A stretch of DNA of 64,000 nucleotides from Tumebacillus avium. Lineage in GTDB: Bacteria; Bacillota; Bacilli; Tumebacillales; Tumebacillaceae. Positions 11,312-19,038 of this stretch are shown piece by piece. A program made the translations under genes and the position numbers. Each line of letters begins with the position of its first letter. Position 1 is the stretch's first letter. Location: contig NZ_CP021434.1 of NCBI RefSeq assembly GCF_002162355.1, positions 342,501 through 406,500 on the forward strand, in the 5' to 3' direction. Below the pieces are notes generated by a model. It made no database searches, was not told where the DNA came from, and saw only the letters and a program-made list of their open reading frames with translations.

Positions 11312-11839
11312 CTACTTGTAATTTTCATTGATGATCGCCAGCACCTGATGATCTTCCCACTTGCCGTTGATCAGCACGTTCTGCCGCGCGATGCCTTCTT
11401 TCACAAAGCCAGCCTTCTCCAGCACGCGGATCGAGCCGAGATTGTGCGGCATCACCCCGGCTTCAATCCGGTGCAGGTTCAGCTCTTGAAACCCATACTC
11501 CACCGTTTGCCGCACCGCTTCGCTCGTGTACCCTTTGCCATTTTGGTGCTGATCGAGGTAATACCCGATGAAACAGGCCTGCAGCGCCCCGCGCAAAATC
11601 TCCGCCAGCGTCACATTGCCGATCAACTCACCTGTCTCTTGCAGAAAGATCCCAAACGAAAAGCGCTGCCCCTCTGCCATCTGTGCCTGCTCTCTTTTGA
11701 TGCTTGCCAGTTGCCCTTCCAGCGTGTAAAACTCCTCCGGGCGCACCGGGATAAACTTTTGGAAAAACGCCCGGTTTTTCACATGCAGATCCAGCATCCC
11801 CTGTGCATCCTCTTCCGCCAGCAATTTGATAAAAATCAT
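11312..11839 (-). CDS. RimJ/RimL-type GNAT N-acetyltransferase
   Basis: About 175 residues. Family features: IGNVTLAEI (beta strand 3/4), CFIGYYLDQHQNGKGYTSEAV (the acetyl-CoA pyrophosphate loop, Q-x-x-G-x-G variant) and NLHRIEAGVMPHNLGSIRVLEKAGF near the C-terminus. Such enzymes acetylate N-terminal amines of ribosomal proteins or small amines such as spermidine; the substrate is unknown here. ATG 11839 is preferred to TTG 11848 because GGGAGG abuts the latter. Confidence 0.88.
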   Translation of the reverse strand: MIFIKLLAEEDAQGMLDLHVKNRAFFQKFIPVRPEEFYTLEGQLASIKREQAQMAEGQRFSFGIFLQETGELIGNVTLAEILRGALQACFIGYYLDQHQNGKGYTSEAVRQTVEYGFQELNLHRIEAGVMPHNLGSIRVLEKAGFVKEGIARQNVLINGKWEDHQVLAIINENYK

Positions 11840-11861
11840 CCTCGTCAACCTCCCTTATACT

Positions 11862-11891
11862 AAAAAACGCCACAGGTACCCACCTGTGGCG
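11862..11891 (-). terminator. Terminator of the DUF6220-like gene
   Basis: A 10-bp perfect stem (CGCCACAGGT / ACCTGTGGCG) with a 4-base loop is followed on the minus strand by six T. Confidence 0.85.
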
Positions 11892-11927
11892 TCCATCCTC
11901 TAAAAGGAAAACCAGTTTTTTCTATTG

Positions 11928-12308
11928 CTAGCGTACCACAGACGGCCGCGATTTCACAACCGCATGAACGGCCAGCCAGAAAATCGCCATCGCCAGCACC
12001 GGATGCAAAGCCCCTGCCAGCGGCAGCAGCACGGTCAGATTCGCCGTCACATACATCGCAAACGTCAGCACCACCAACGCCCCACTTTGCCAGCGCAAGG
12101 CATTCGGCAGTTTGCCCGCAAAACTCAAGATCAGCATCACGATGTCCAGCTTATCAAAAAAATGCACAAACGTCGTATGATTCACCCAATGCGCCGGGTC
12201 CACAAACACCGACATCCCGGCCAGAAACACCTGTGTTGCCACACAAAGCGCAAACAAAATCGCTACCGCAAAAAATGCAATTCGTGCCACGCGCACGCCA
12301 CCTGTCAT
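11928..12308 (-). CDS. DUF6220-like four-helix membrane protein
   Basis: About 126 residues with four hydrophobic helices (ARIAFFAVAILFALCVATQVFLAG; DIVMLILSFAG; GALVVLTFAMYVTANLTVLLPLAG; HPVLAMAIFWLAVHAVV). It resembles the DUF6220 family of small membrane proteins with unknown role. ATG 12308 lies 8 bases after AAGGG; ATG 12317 and 12314 are alternatives. Divergent from the response regulator gene, sharing a roughly 140-base promoter region. Confidence 0.7.
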   Translation of the reverse strand: MTGGVRVARIAFFAVAILFALCVATQVFLAGMSVFVDPAHWVNHTTFVHFFDKLDIVMLILSFAGKLPNALRWQSGALVVLTFAMYVTANLTVLLPLAGALHPVLAMAIFWLAVHAVVKSRPSVVR

Positions 12309-12449
12309 GTTCATCATCCCTTCTCGTTTACCTGACAGGAACATCGTAGCAAGAACTTGTTGGGAACCTGTGAAGTTCCAGTGCGTTTCCCTTGAAATCC
12401 CCCACAATCCGCCCCAGACAGGGTACACTGTGTGTGAGGTGAATCAACA

Positions 12450-13145
12450 ATGGCCCACACATTGCTTTTAGTGGATGATGAAGAAAAAGTGCTCGAATTT
12501 ATGGCGCCTTTCTTGCGTCAGGAAGGCTTTCAGGTCCTGACCGCCCAAACGGGCAAAGAAGCGCTCCACATCGCAAACGAACAGCAGCCCGCCCTCGTCG
12601 TGCTCGACTGGATGCTCCCCGAAATGAGCGGCATCGAGGTCTGCCGGGAACTGCGCAAACATAGCCGCATCGGCATCATCATGGTCACCGCGAAAACGGA
12701 AGAGACCGACAAGATCATCGGCCTCGAAGTCGGCGCGGACGACTACATCACCAAACCATTCTCCTTGCGCGAACTCGCCGCCCGCATCCGCTCCGTCCTG
12801 CGCCGCATGGAAGGACAAGACGGGCAGGACACCCAGGATGACTCCATCAAGCGCGGCGACCTGACCATCTCCGAAGCGCAGTGCCGGGTCTGGAAGCGCG
12901 GCGAAGAGATTCCGCTCACCCCGACCCAGTTCAAGCTGCTGCTCAATCTCGCCGCCCGACCGGGCATCGTGTACAGCCGGTTGCAACTGCTGCAAGGCGC
13001 GCTCGAAGACGATTTTCTCAACGACGAACGCACCGTGGACGCGCACATCAGCCAGCTCCGCAAAAAAATCGAAGACGAGCCGTCCAACCCCGCCTACATT
13101 CAAACGGTCTACGGTTTCGGCTACCGCTTCGGAGACCGCAAATGA
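12450..13145 (+). CDS. OmpR/PhoB-family response regulator
   Basis: 231 residues. The receiver domain has acidic residues VDDEE (9-13), phosphoacceptor D53 in LVVLDWMLP, T in VTAK near 82 and K in TKPF near 104. The C-terminal winged helix ends with the typical TVYGFGYRF. The start codon of the next gene overlaps its stop (ATGA), so it forms an operon with the sensor kinase. Target genes are not evident; the divergent membrane protein is a candidate. Confidence 0.93.
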   Translation: MAHTLLLVDDEEKVLEFMAPFLRQEGFQVLTAQTGKEALHIANEQQPALVVLDWMLPEMSGIEVCRELRKHSRIGIIMVTAKTEETDKIIGLEVGADDYITKPFSLRELAARIRSVLRRMEGQDGQDTQDDSIKRGDLTISEAQCRVWKRGEEIPLTPTQFKLLLNLAARPGIVYSRLQLLQGALEDDFLNDERTVDAHISQLRKKIEDEPSNPAYIQTVYGFGYRFGDRK

Positions 13146-14422
13146 GCGTGCGGCGCAAACTGTTCCTCACCATCTCCCTGTTTATCGTCGGGATGGCTCT
13201 CGTCTTTGCCTTCGCCACCCAAGTCGTCATCCGCGGCATCCTCGACGTGATGGTGGAAGCGCCCAAGCTTACCGAGATCAGCGAGATCACCCGTCACTAT
13301 GAGACGCCCGAGCAAATCCAGCTCCCTGCTGACGCCAGCATTCTCTTGCTGAGCCGCGACGAACGGGTGCTCTACCACAGCGGAGCCGCCACCGAGCAAA
13401 CGCTGAAATTGTTCGGCATCCGCAATAAGATCAAGCAAAACGGTCAAACCGTCGCCGAGCTCTACTACCACGACGCCGACGTCGATCGCATGTCCAAACT
13501 CCGCCTCGGCGTGATGGCTTCGACCCGGTTTCTGCTGCTCTTCGGCACCGTAGTCTTTGTTCTGATCTCGCTGATCGTCGCCTTCTTCTTATCCAAACGG
13601 CTGACTAAACCTCTGCGCGCACTGCTCCCCACCATCGACCGTTTAGGCAACGGCGAGTTTGGCATCCAAGCGCCAGTCTTGAGCCGCGACGAGCACGGCA
13701 AAGTAGCCGTTGCGTTCAACAAAATGTCCACCCAGCTCCAGCAGGACGAAGAGGTGCGGCGCAATCTCGTCGCCGATGTGGCCCATGAACTGCGCACGCC
13801 GCTGACGATCATTCGCGGCAAGCTCGACCTGTTCCAGCAGCACGGCGAGCCGATTGAGCCTCAAGAACTGCTGCCCTTGCAAGACGACCTGATCCGCCTG
13901 ACCCGCCTCGTCGAGGACCTGCACCAGCTCTCCCTCGCCGAAGCCAAACAGCTCCCCTTGGACAAAAAGCCCACCGAGCTCGCCGCCCTCCTGCGCCGCA
14001 TCGTCGAGCGTGTGGCTTTTGACGCGGAGAGCAAAGAGATCGGATTGACCTTCGTGTCCCATGCAGATAACAAGCTCATCCAAGCCGACCCCAACCGCAT
14101 CACGCAAGTCTTCCTCAACCTCCTGATCAACGCCATCCGCTATACCCCCGCAGGCGGACAAGTGTATGTGACCCTCGATGAGGAAGGCGACACCTTGCGC
14201 ACCACCATCACCGACACCGGCATCGGCATCGCCCCCGAGCACCTGCCCTTCCTCTTCAACCGCTTCTACCGCACCGACACCGCCCGCGACCGCCACACCG
14301 GCGGCATGGGGCTGGGCCTGGCGATCGTCAAAGAGTTCGTACTGGCCCACGGAGGCACCATCTCGGTCGAGAGCGAGCCGGGCCAAGGCACCACTTTTAC
14401 CGTGAACTTGCCGCTCCAATAA
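13142..14422 (+). CDS. Sensor histidine kinase
   Basis: 426 residues. Two membrane helices (about 8-30 and 127-147) flank a roughly 95-residue extracytoplasmic sensor region. HAMP (KRLTKPLRAL) and HisKA domains follow, with phosphorylated H215 in DVAHELRTPLT. The ATPase domain has N-box NLLINAIRYTP, G1 DTGIGI, F-box PFLFNRFYR and G2 GGMGLGLAI. The ATG at 13142 overlaps the regulator stop. It autophosphorylates and passes phosphate to the adjacent regulator. Signal unknown. Confidence 0.93.
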   Translation: MSVRRKLFLTISLFIVGMALVFAFATQVVIRGILDVMVEAPKLTEISEITRHYETPEQIQLPADASILLLSRDERVLYHSGAATEQTLKLFGIRNKIKQNGQTVAELYYHDADVDRMSKLRLGVMASTRFLLLFGTVVFVLISLIVAFFLSKRLTKPLRALLPTIDRLGNGEFGIQAPVLSRDEHGKVAVAFNKMSTQLQQDEEVRRNLVADVAHELRTPLTIIRGKLDLFQQHGEPIEPQELLPLQDDLIRLTRLVEDLHQLSLAEAKQLPLDKKPTELAALLRRIVERVAFDAESKEIGLTFVSHADNKLIQADPNRITQVFLNLLINAIRYTPAGGQVYVTLDEEGDTLRTTITDTGIGIAPEHLPFLFNRFYRTDTARDRHTGGMGLGLAIVKEFVLAHGGTISVESEPGQGTTFTVNLPLQ

Positions 14423-14424
14423 AA

Positions 14425-14464
14425 AAACACCACAGGGAGAACGATCACGTTCCCTGTGGTGTTT
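14425..14464. terminator. Bidirectional terminator after the two-component operon
   Basis: The stem AAACACCACAGGG / CCCTGTGGTGTTT has an inner extension AACG/CGTT and a two-base bulge. On the minus strand it ends in seven T, serving the convergent small gene. Confidence 0.85.
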
Positions 14465-14825
14465 CCACCAGCTTGAGAAGCCGGTCCGGCATCTTCGTTG
14501 GTTCCGTCAACTCCACTTGACCAAACGGTGTCAACAGCGGCTTTCGAACATCCAAAAAGTACATGAAAAAGACCAGCCGCGCAGGAACCGTATCCACTTC
14601 CGGCTTTCTCATAAAATCACCGATGAGTTCGTTGCCATCCGCATTCAAATAGAGTTCGTCATACGCAACCTGCCAGCTTTCCTTCGGCAACCGCTCATCT
14701 TCCTGCGTAAACTCCCCTGCATCAAACACCGATGGCTTGGCATCCACCAACACTTCCACGAGCAGCAGATCCACATTTTCCGGTACATGATAGAGCCCGA
14801 TCAACTCCACTTTCGTTTCAGCCAC
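14445..14825 (-). CDS. Hypothetical cytoplasmic protein
   Basis: 126 residues, acidic, beta-rich in appearance with no membrane segment (MAETKVELIGLYHVPENVDLLLVEV...). The start is read as GTG 14825, eight bases after AAGGGGAG; GTG 14834 is too close to that site. The stop lies inside the bidirectional terminator. It is directly downstream of a lipoprotein gene and probably cotranscribed. No family recognised. Confidence 0.65.
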   Translation of the reverse strand: MAETKVELIGLYHVPENVDLLLVEVLVDAKPSVFDAGEFTQEDERLPKESWQVAYDELYLNADGNELIGDFMRKPEVDTVPARLVFFMYFLDVRKPLLTPFGQVELTEPTKMPDRLLKLVETPQGT

Positions 14826-14839
14826 TAGAAACACTCCCC

Positions 14840-15235
14840 TTACTCTTCCTGTTTCATGACGTTCTCCCGATCATCCATCGGATGCACACCAGGTGACTGA
14901 TGTGGATGTACAACATGCCCCGCCACAATCTTTCCGTCCGCTTCATACAAGACTGCGGTCACGGAACGACCCCCTATTTCCTCCTCTAACTCATAACGAG
15001 TAGCCGTTAGTTCCTGCCCTGCATACGGTGCAAGGTCTACTCCCGATGCCTGATAATTTTCCAGCATCACTTCTGTAAGGCTGTTCTTCGGGAGCGTTGA
15101 CTGATCGATCAGCTTTTCTACGTGCCAGCCATACGACTCAATGTACTCCTGATGTACAGGGTCAATCGTGCTCTGACAGGCAGTCAAGAGCATCCCAACA
15201 AGGAGCAGAATGATGAAATGAATGGAGTTCTTCAG
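14840..15235 (-). CDS. Small lipoprotein, probable CTG start
   Basis: About 131 residues: signal peptide KNSIHFIILLLVGMLLTAC with a lipobox LLTAC, then a roughly 110-residue soluble domain. The only well-placed ribosome site, TTGGAGGT, lies eight bases before a CTG at 15235; the alternative TTG 15262 has no ribosome site and places that site inside the gene. Predicted membrane-tethered on the outer face. It is weakly reminiscent of DUF4830-type proteins, but this is not firm. Confidence 0.65.
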   Translation of the reverse strand: MKNSIHFIILLLVGMLLTACQSTIDPVHQEYIESYGWHVEKLIDQSTLPKNSLTEVMLENYQASGVDLAPYAGQELTATRYELEEEIGGRSVTAVLYEADGKIVAGHVVHPHQSPGVHPMDDRENVMKQEE

Positions 15236-15289
15236 TGCTGATACCTCCAATCTGTTTGGCAAAGTTTCAGCTATCGCGTGCGAGCATGC

Positions 15290-15295
15290 TATAAT
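15290..15295 (+). promoter_or_regulatory. Extended -10 promoter of the HxlR regulator
   Basis: TGCTATAAT is an extended -10 element (TG-n-TATAAT) about 40 bases before the start codon. No good -35 hexamer is visible. Confidence 0.5.
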
Positions 15296-15335
15296 AGTGA
15301 TTATATAACAAGGTGTTCATTGCGAGGTGATTCAG

Positions 15336-15650
15336 ATGTCCGACTCCGAACTCTGTCCGAAATTCGAAAAAGGCATGCAACTGCTCAGCAAGCGCTGGAA
15401 CGGTTTTATCATCTATCAGCTCCTGTCCGGCCCGCAGCGTTTTGGCGAGATTCAAAGCGCGCTGCCGATCAGCGGACGTCTGTTGTCCGAACGGCTGAAA
15501 GACTTAGAAGAAGAAGGCATCGTCACCCGCGAGGTATTCCCGGAAGTGCCCGTGCGGGTCGAATACGCCTTGACCGATAAAGGACGTGCATTAGAATCGA
15601 TCATTCGCGGCCTCGAAAAGTGGGCCGAATCTTGGGTCGGTCTCGAATAA
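15336..15650 (+). CDS. HxlR-family winged-helix regulator
   Basis: 104 residues with the HxlR pattern: conserved Cys near the start (ELCPKFEKGMQLLSKRWNGFIIYQLL), the helix-turn-helix RFGEIQSALPISGRLLSERLKDLEEEGIV, and a wing ending in YALTDKGRAL. Relatives YodB, CatR and HxlR sense quinones, diamide or formaldehyde through that cysteine. ATG 15336 follows GCGAGGTGA. The DoxX and pirin genes downstream fit a quinone/electrophile response. Confidence 0.9.
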   Translation: MSDSELCPKFEKGMQLLSKRWNGFIIYQLLSGPQRFGEIQSALPISGRLLSERLKDLEEEGIVTREVFPEVPVRVEYALTDKGRALESIIRGLEKWAESWVGLE

Positions 15651-15667
15651 GCAATACGCAGTTCCCG

Positions 15668-15703
15668 AAAGCCAATTCCCTCAGCGGAATTGGCTTTTTT
15701 ATT
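15668..15703 (+). terminator. Terminator after the HxlR gene
   Basis: A perfect 12-bp stem (AAAGCCAATTCC / GGAATTGGCTTT) with a 6-base loop, followed by TTTTATTT. Confidence 0.9.
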
Positions 15704-15707
15704 TCGC

Positions 15708-15751
15708 TTGACAAGGACAAGTTACCCATCGTAATATACTTACATAAAGTA
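15708..15751 (+). promoter_or_regulatory. doxX promoter with an HxlR-type operator
   Basis: TTGACA (15708-15713) and TAATAT (15732-15737) are 18 bases apart. A palindrome TACTT-ACATA-AAGTA (15737-15751) touches the -10 element, where a bound repressor would block transcription. YodB/CatR-type operators also have TACT...AGTA dyads, so the adjacent HxlR protein is the likely repressor. Confidence 0.65.
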
Positions 15752-15792
15752 ACTAACGAACAAAAAATAATCGTAAAGAGAGGTACTTTCCC

Positions 15793-16176
15793 ATGAACCT
15801 TGGACTTTTGATCATTCGTCTTGTTATCGGCCTGCTCTTCGTCGGGCATGGCGCACAAAAACTGTTTGGCTGGTTCGGCGGCTACGGGCTGAAAGGCACA
15901 GGCGGCTGGCTGGAATCGATCGGGATCAAACCGGGCGTGCTGGCTGCCCTGTTCGCAGGTCTCGCCGAACTGATCGGCGGCGCACTGTTTGCTGCCGGTG
16001 TCTTCACCCCGGTCGGCGCGGCGCTGATCGTCATCACCATGCTGGTGGCCATCATCACCGTCCACGGCAAAAACGGCTTGTGGTCGACATCGAACGGGAT
16101 GGAATACAACCTCGTGCTGATCGCCGCAGCGGTTGGCGTAGCTCTGATCGGCCCGGGCGCGTACGTATTGTTCTAA
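15793..16176 (+). CDS. DoxX family membrane protein
   Basis: 127 residues with four hydrophobic helices and the DoxX signature [22 protein letters not shown] near the N-terminus. DoxX proteins (including CatD/MhqP-type proteins of B. subtilis) are membrane partners of quinone or oxidant detoxification. AGAGAGG precedes the ATG. It has its own promoter and operator, and pirin follows within 55 bases. Confidence 0.9.
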   Translation: MNLGLLIIRLVIGLLFVGHGAQKLFGWFGGYGLKGTGGWLESIGIKPGVLAALFAGLAELIGGALFAAGVFTPVGAALIVITMLVAIITVHGKNGLWSTSNGMEYNLVLIAAAVGVALIGPGAYVLF

Positions 16177-16228
16177 TGCTCAGAGAGATGCTATTGGTTA
16201 TAATTGGAGAGAGAAGGAGTGAACTTAG

Positions 16229-16939
16229 ATGATCGACATTCGCCCAGCCGCATCCCGTTTTAGCGCAGACCACGGCTGGCTGCAAAGCAATTTCAGCTTT
16301 TCTTTTGCCGACTACTACGACCCTGACAACCGCCTGTTTGGCCCGTTGCGCGTGTTCAACGATGATGTGGTGCAGCCCGCAAATGGGTTTGGCGAACATC
16401 CGCATCAGGAGATGGAGATCGTCTCCATCGTCCTGCGCGGTCAGTTGCAGCACCGCGACAGCATGGGCAACACCGATGTCCTCCGCCCCGGTGAAATCCA
16501 GCGCATGACCGCCGGCACCGGCATCGTGCACTCCGAAGTCAACCCGTCAGAAACGGAAGACCTCAGCTTCCTGCAGCTCTGGTTCCTGCCGAGCATCCGG
16601 GGGTTGGAGCCGTCCTACGAGCAGCTCGCCTATGATCAGGAAGCGCTGGTCAATAACCTGCTGCCCGTCGTCTCCAACCAGCCCGCTTCGGAAAAAGTGG
16701 CGCGTATCCACCAAGACGTCACGCTCTACCTGTCCAAGTTGGAAGGCGGCAAAGAGCTTACCTTCGAGCAGGAGTCCGGCCGTTACATCTACGTCTTCGT
16801 CATCGAAGGCGACCTGACCCTGAACGGAGTAACGCTCCACAGTCGTGATTCCGCACGGATCACCGATGTGACCCAACTGGACATCGCAAGCGGCAGCGGT
16901 GCCCACTTCATGCTGATCGACCTGCCCGCACAGGCGTAA
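16229..16939 (+). CDS. Pirin family protein (quercetin 2,3-dioxygenase-like)
   Basis: 236 residues forming two cupin domains. Metal ligands expected for pirins are visible in GEHPHQEMEIVSIVLRGQ (H-x-H) and GIVHSEVN (H-x-E). Some pirins cleave quercetin or act as redox sensors. AGAAGGAGTG precedes the ATG. Probably cotranscribed with doxX, as in other electrophile-response clusters. Confidence 0.9.
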   Translation: MIDIRPAASRFSADHGWLQSNFSFSFADYYDPDNRLFGPLRVFNDDVVQPANGFGEHPHQEMEIVSIVLRGQLQHRDSMGNTDVLRPGEIQRMTAGTGIVHSEVNPSETEDLSFLQLWFLPSIRGLEPSYEQLAYDQEALVNNLLPVVSNQPASEKVARIHQDVTLYLSKLEGGKELTFEQESGRYIYVFVIEGDLTLNGVTLHSRDSARITDVTQLDIASGSGAHFMLIDLPAQA

Positions 16940-16956
16940 CAACTGAAACAAAATGG

Positions 16957-17004
16957 AAAAAAAGCCCGTCTAACAAGTAATGAACTTGTCAGGAGGGCTT
17001 TTTT
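16957..17004 (+). terminator. Terminator hairpin that also contains the next gene's ribosome site
   Basis: Outer stem AAAAAAGCCC / GGGCTTTTTT and inner stem ACAAGT / ACTTGT. The AGGAGG of the following gene (16991-16996) forms part of the 3' arm, so it would be paired when the hairpin forms. Confidence 0.75.
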
Positions 17005-17007
17005 CGT

Positions 17008-17742
17008 ATGAATTATAAAGTAGTTAGCAACGTACCGCATAACATCAAGCTTCAAGGCTCGATCAAAGAAGGCATCTGGCCGGAATTCATGTTCCACGAC
17101 CCGCTCGCCAACGCCAACTGGCTGCCGATGTTTGAGCACTACCCGGAATATCAACTGACCCTGATGCAGGGCGAAGAGGTCATCGGGTTTGCCAACGCCA
17201 TGTCCTGTGTCTGGGAAGGCGACTTCGACCAGCTCCCCGATCAAGGCTGGGACTGGGCGCTGACCCAAGGCATCGCCGATGCGGACAAGAAAGATTCGCA
17301 CAGCCTGCTGCTCGGCCTGCAGATATCGGTCAACCCGCAGCATCTCAGCAAAGGGATCTCCTACCTGATCCTGCAAGAGATGATCAACCTGGCGAAGCAA
17401 AAGAACCTCACCCACATCGCGATCCCGGTCCGCCCAAACCTCAAGACCAAATATCCGCTGACCCCGATCGATCAGTACGTCGAATGGAAACGTGAAGACG
17501 GTTTGCCCCTCGACCCGTGGCTGCGCGTCCATGTCCGTTCCGGCGGGAAGATCATCAAGACCTGCCACCAAGCGATGCACGTCCCCGGCACCATCGCCGA
17601 ATGGGAAGAGTGGACCGGCATGAAGTTCCCCGCCTCAGGCGACTACATCATCGACGGTGCGCTGTCCCCGGTAAACATGAACGTGGAAGAAGACCGCGGC
17701 TTGTATGTGGAGCCAAACGTTTGGGTGCTGTACGAAGTGTAG
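17008..17742 (+). CDS. GNAT-like N-acetyltransferase of unknown substrate
   Basis: 244 residues. The fold pattern is GNAT-like: LTLMQGEEVIGFANAM (central strands), LLLGLQISVNPQHLSKGISYLILQEM (acetyl-CoA loop region lacking the usual Q/R-x-x-G-x-G/A) and a long C-terminal domain. The missing loop consensus makes the activity uncertain. ATG 17008 is 11 bases after AGGAGG, which lies within the terminator of the pirin operon. No own promoter is evident in the 68-base gap. Confidence 0.7.
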   Translation: MNYKVVSNVPHNIKLQGSIKEGIWPEFMFHDPLANANWLPMFEHYPEYQLTLMQGEEVIGFANAMSCVWEGDFDQLPDQGWDWALTQGIADADKKDSHSLLLGLQISVNPQHLSKGISYLILQEMINLAKQKNLTHIAIPVRPNLKTKYPLTPIDQYVEWKREDGLPLDPWLRVHVRSGGKIIKTCHQAMHVPGTIAEWEEWTGMKFPASGDYIIDGALSPVNMNVEEDRGLYVEPNVWVLYEV

Positions 17743-17756
17743 GGAGCGTGTCCCTC

Positions 17757-18152
17757 TTATTTCTCAATGGCTAACCGGAATAACAAAAGTGCCAGCACAA
17801 TGGTCACCGGCGTCATGACCATCGTTTCAAAGCCGGAGTTGGAAGCCAGATTGCCGATCGTATTCAGCACCATCATCCCAAACAGCACCCAGATCCCGAC
17901 TTGCACCGTTCTGCTGAACTTCCCTTTGAGAACATACCCTGCTTTGGCAGCAACGATCAAAAGGAAAAAGGCTTGCATGATGATCGAGATGATTTCAAAC
18001 ATGATGACATCTGCTTCATTCGTTAACCGTCCGCCCCATACGAAATCATACGGTAGAATTTTGAGCAGGATCAGGGCATGCATCAAAAGAGCTGCTGTAC
18101 TGATGGCGATGATGACCGTGCTGGCCAATCGAACGCTGATCACCTTTTTCAT
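17757..18152 (-). CDS. Small four-helix membrane protein
   Basis: 131 residues with four hydrophobic segments (TVIIAISTAALLMHALILL; IISIIMQAFFLLIVAAKAGYVL; VGIWVLFGMMVLNTIGNLA; VTIVLALLLFRLAIE). GAGGGAGGAAAT precedes ATG 18152. Function unrecognised. Convergent with the GNAT-like gene, separated by only 14 bases holding a short AGGGA/TCCCT hairpin. Confidence 0.75.
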   Translation of the reverse strand: MKKVISVRLASTVIIAISTAALLMHALILLKILPYDFVWGGRLTNEADVIMFEIISIIMQAFFLLIVAAKAGYVLKGKFSRTVQVGIWVLFGMMVLNTIGNLASNSGFETMVMTPVTIVLALLLFRLAIEK

Positions 18153-18171
18153 ATTTCCTCCCTCTGCACAA

Positions 18172-18204
18172 AAACACCACAGGACATTGGCTCCTGTGGT
18201 GTTT
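18172..18204 (-). terminator. Terminator of the VOC-protein gene
   Basis: A 13-bp stem AAACACCACAGGA / TCCTGTGGTGTTT with a 7-base loop; T-rich on the minus strand side (TTTTTGTG). Its stem is nearly the same as that of the 14.4-kb terminator. Confidence 0.85.
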
Positions 18205-18210
18205 GTCATG

Positions 18211-18594
18211 TTACGCGTTTGTCGTTTCCATCACCGCAAAGTAGTTCTCTTCACCGTCTGCGAAGTTAAAGACGCGGCTCGGCCCCATCTCTACGATCTC
18301 GCCGACTTTGACGTTTTTGTTGGTCAAGTTGGCATACAAGCCATCGAGGTCAGACGTGGTAAACATCAGTGACGGCGTGCCGAGGTTCAGCTCCGGGGAC
18401 ATTTTCGCGATGAACTCCTTGTCATGCAAAATGATGCTCGTCTGTGCATCCTTGCTGGGAGCGACTTCGATATATCTCATCGGCCCGTTGTTTACCTCCG
18501 AGATCACCTGGAACCCTACTTTCTCCGTCCAGAATTCCACTGCTGCGTCCTGGTTGTTTACGTATACCATAACTTGACCCAGTTTGTTGATCAT
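18211..18594 (-). CDS. VOC (glyoxalase/bleomycin-resistance) superfamily protein
   Basis: 127 residues forming one vicinal-oxygen-chelate unit: VMVYVNNQDAAVEFWTEKVGFQVI at the start, RYIEVAP, LMFTTSDLDGLYANL and a C-terminal FNFADGEENYFAVME. Proteins of this size dimerise to bind metals, antibiotics or thiol adducts. Substrate unknown. Transcribed alone. Confidence 0.88.
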   Translation of the reverse strand: MINKLGQVMVYVNNQDAAVEFWTEKVGFQVISEVNNGPMRYIEVAPSKDAQTSIILHDKEFIAKMSPELNLGTPSLMFTTSDLDGLYANLTNKNVKVGEIVEMGPSRVFNFADGEENYFAVMETTNA

Positions 18595-18698
18595 CGACAG
18601 AAATCCCCTCTCCTGCTTGCTGGCTTGCTTATGTAACTACCCTTCATCATAACATATACAGTATAATCTGACATTGCAAATCAACCACTAGTTAAAGG

Positions 18699-19022
18699 TC
18701 AGCTCAATGCCTCCGACCAGCTTTGCAGCGCCTCCTCCAACTTCCCAAACACCACAAACCGTGCCTGCCGATGCACCTCTCGCCCCTCGGCAAACAGCAG
18801 GATCGTCGGAGCCGTAAACACCAGAAACTCCCCAGCCACCCCCGGCGATTCATCCGCCGAAACCAGCACCGCATTCACCTGCGGATACTGCTTCAGCAGC
18901 TCTTCCGTTTTATCAAACACGTCATCACACACCCCACAGTCGGCCGTTTTCACAAACAGCATGCAAAGTGGATGCAAGTTGAGATGTTCCTTCACCTCAG
19001 ACAGTTCCAGCAGTTTTTTCAT
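18699..19022 (-). CDS. Thioredoxin-like protein
   Basis: 107 residues with a thioredoxin fold and a redox motif C-G-V-C in FVKTADCGVCDDVF (about 29-36); the cis-proline segment is FTAPTILLF. Resembles small cytoplasmic thioredoxin-like oxidoreductases such as YtpP/YbbN-type proteins. ATG 19022 follows GGAGGGGTGA. It is 16 bases downstream of the SRPBCC gene, probably an operon. Confidence 0.85.
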   Translation of the reverse strand: MKKLLELSEVKEHLNLHPLCMLFVKTADCGVCDDVFDKTEELLKQYPQVNAVLVSADESPGVAGEFLVFTAPTILLFAEGREVHRQARFVVFGKLEEALQSWSEALS

Positions 19023-19038
19023 GGCTCTCACCCCTCCG

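Noticed and set aside
12881-13141. N-terminal extension of the histidine kinase frame
   Set aside because: It runs within the response-regulator gene in another frame; the ATGA overlap at 13142 with a proper membrane signal is the real start.
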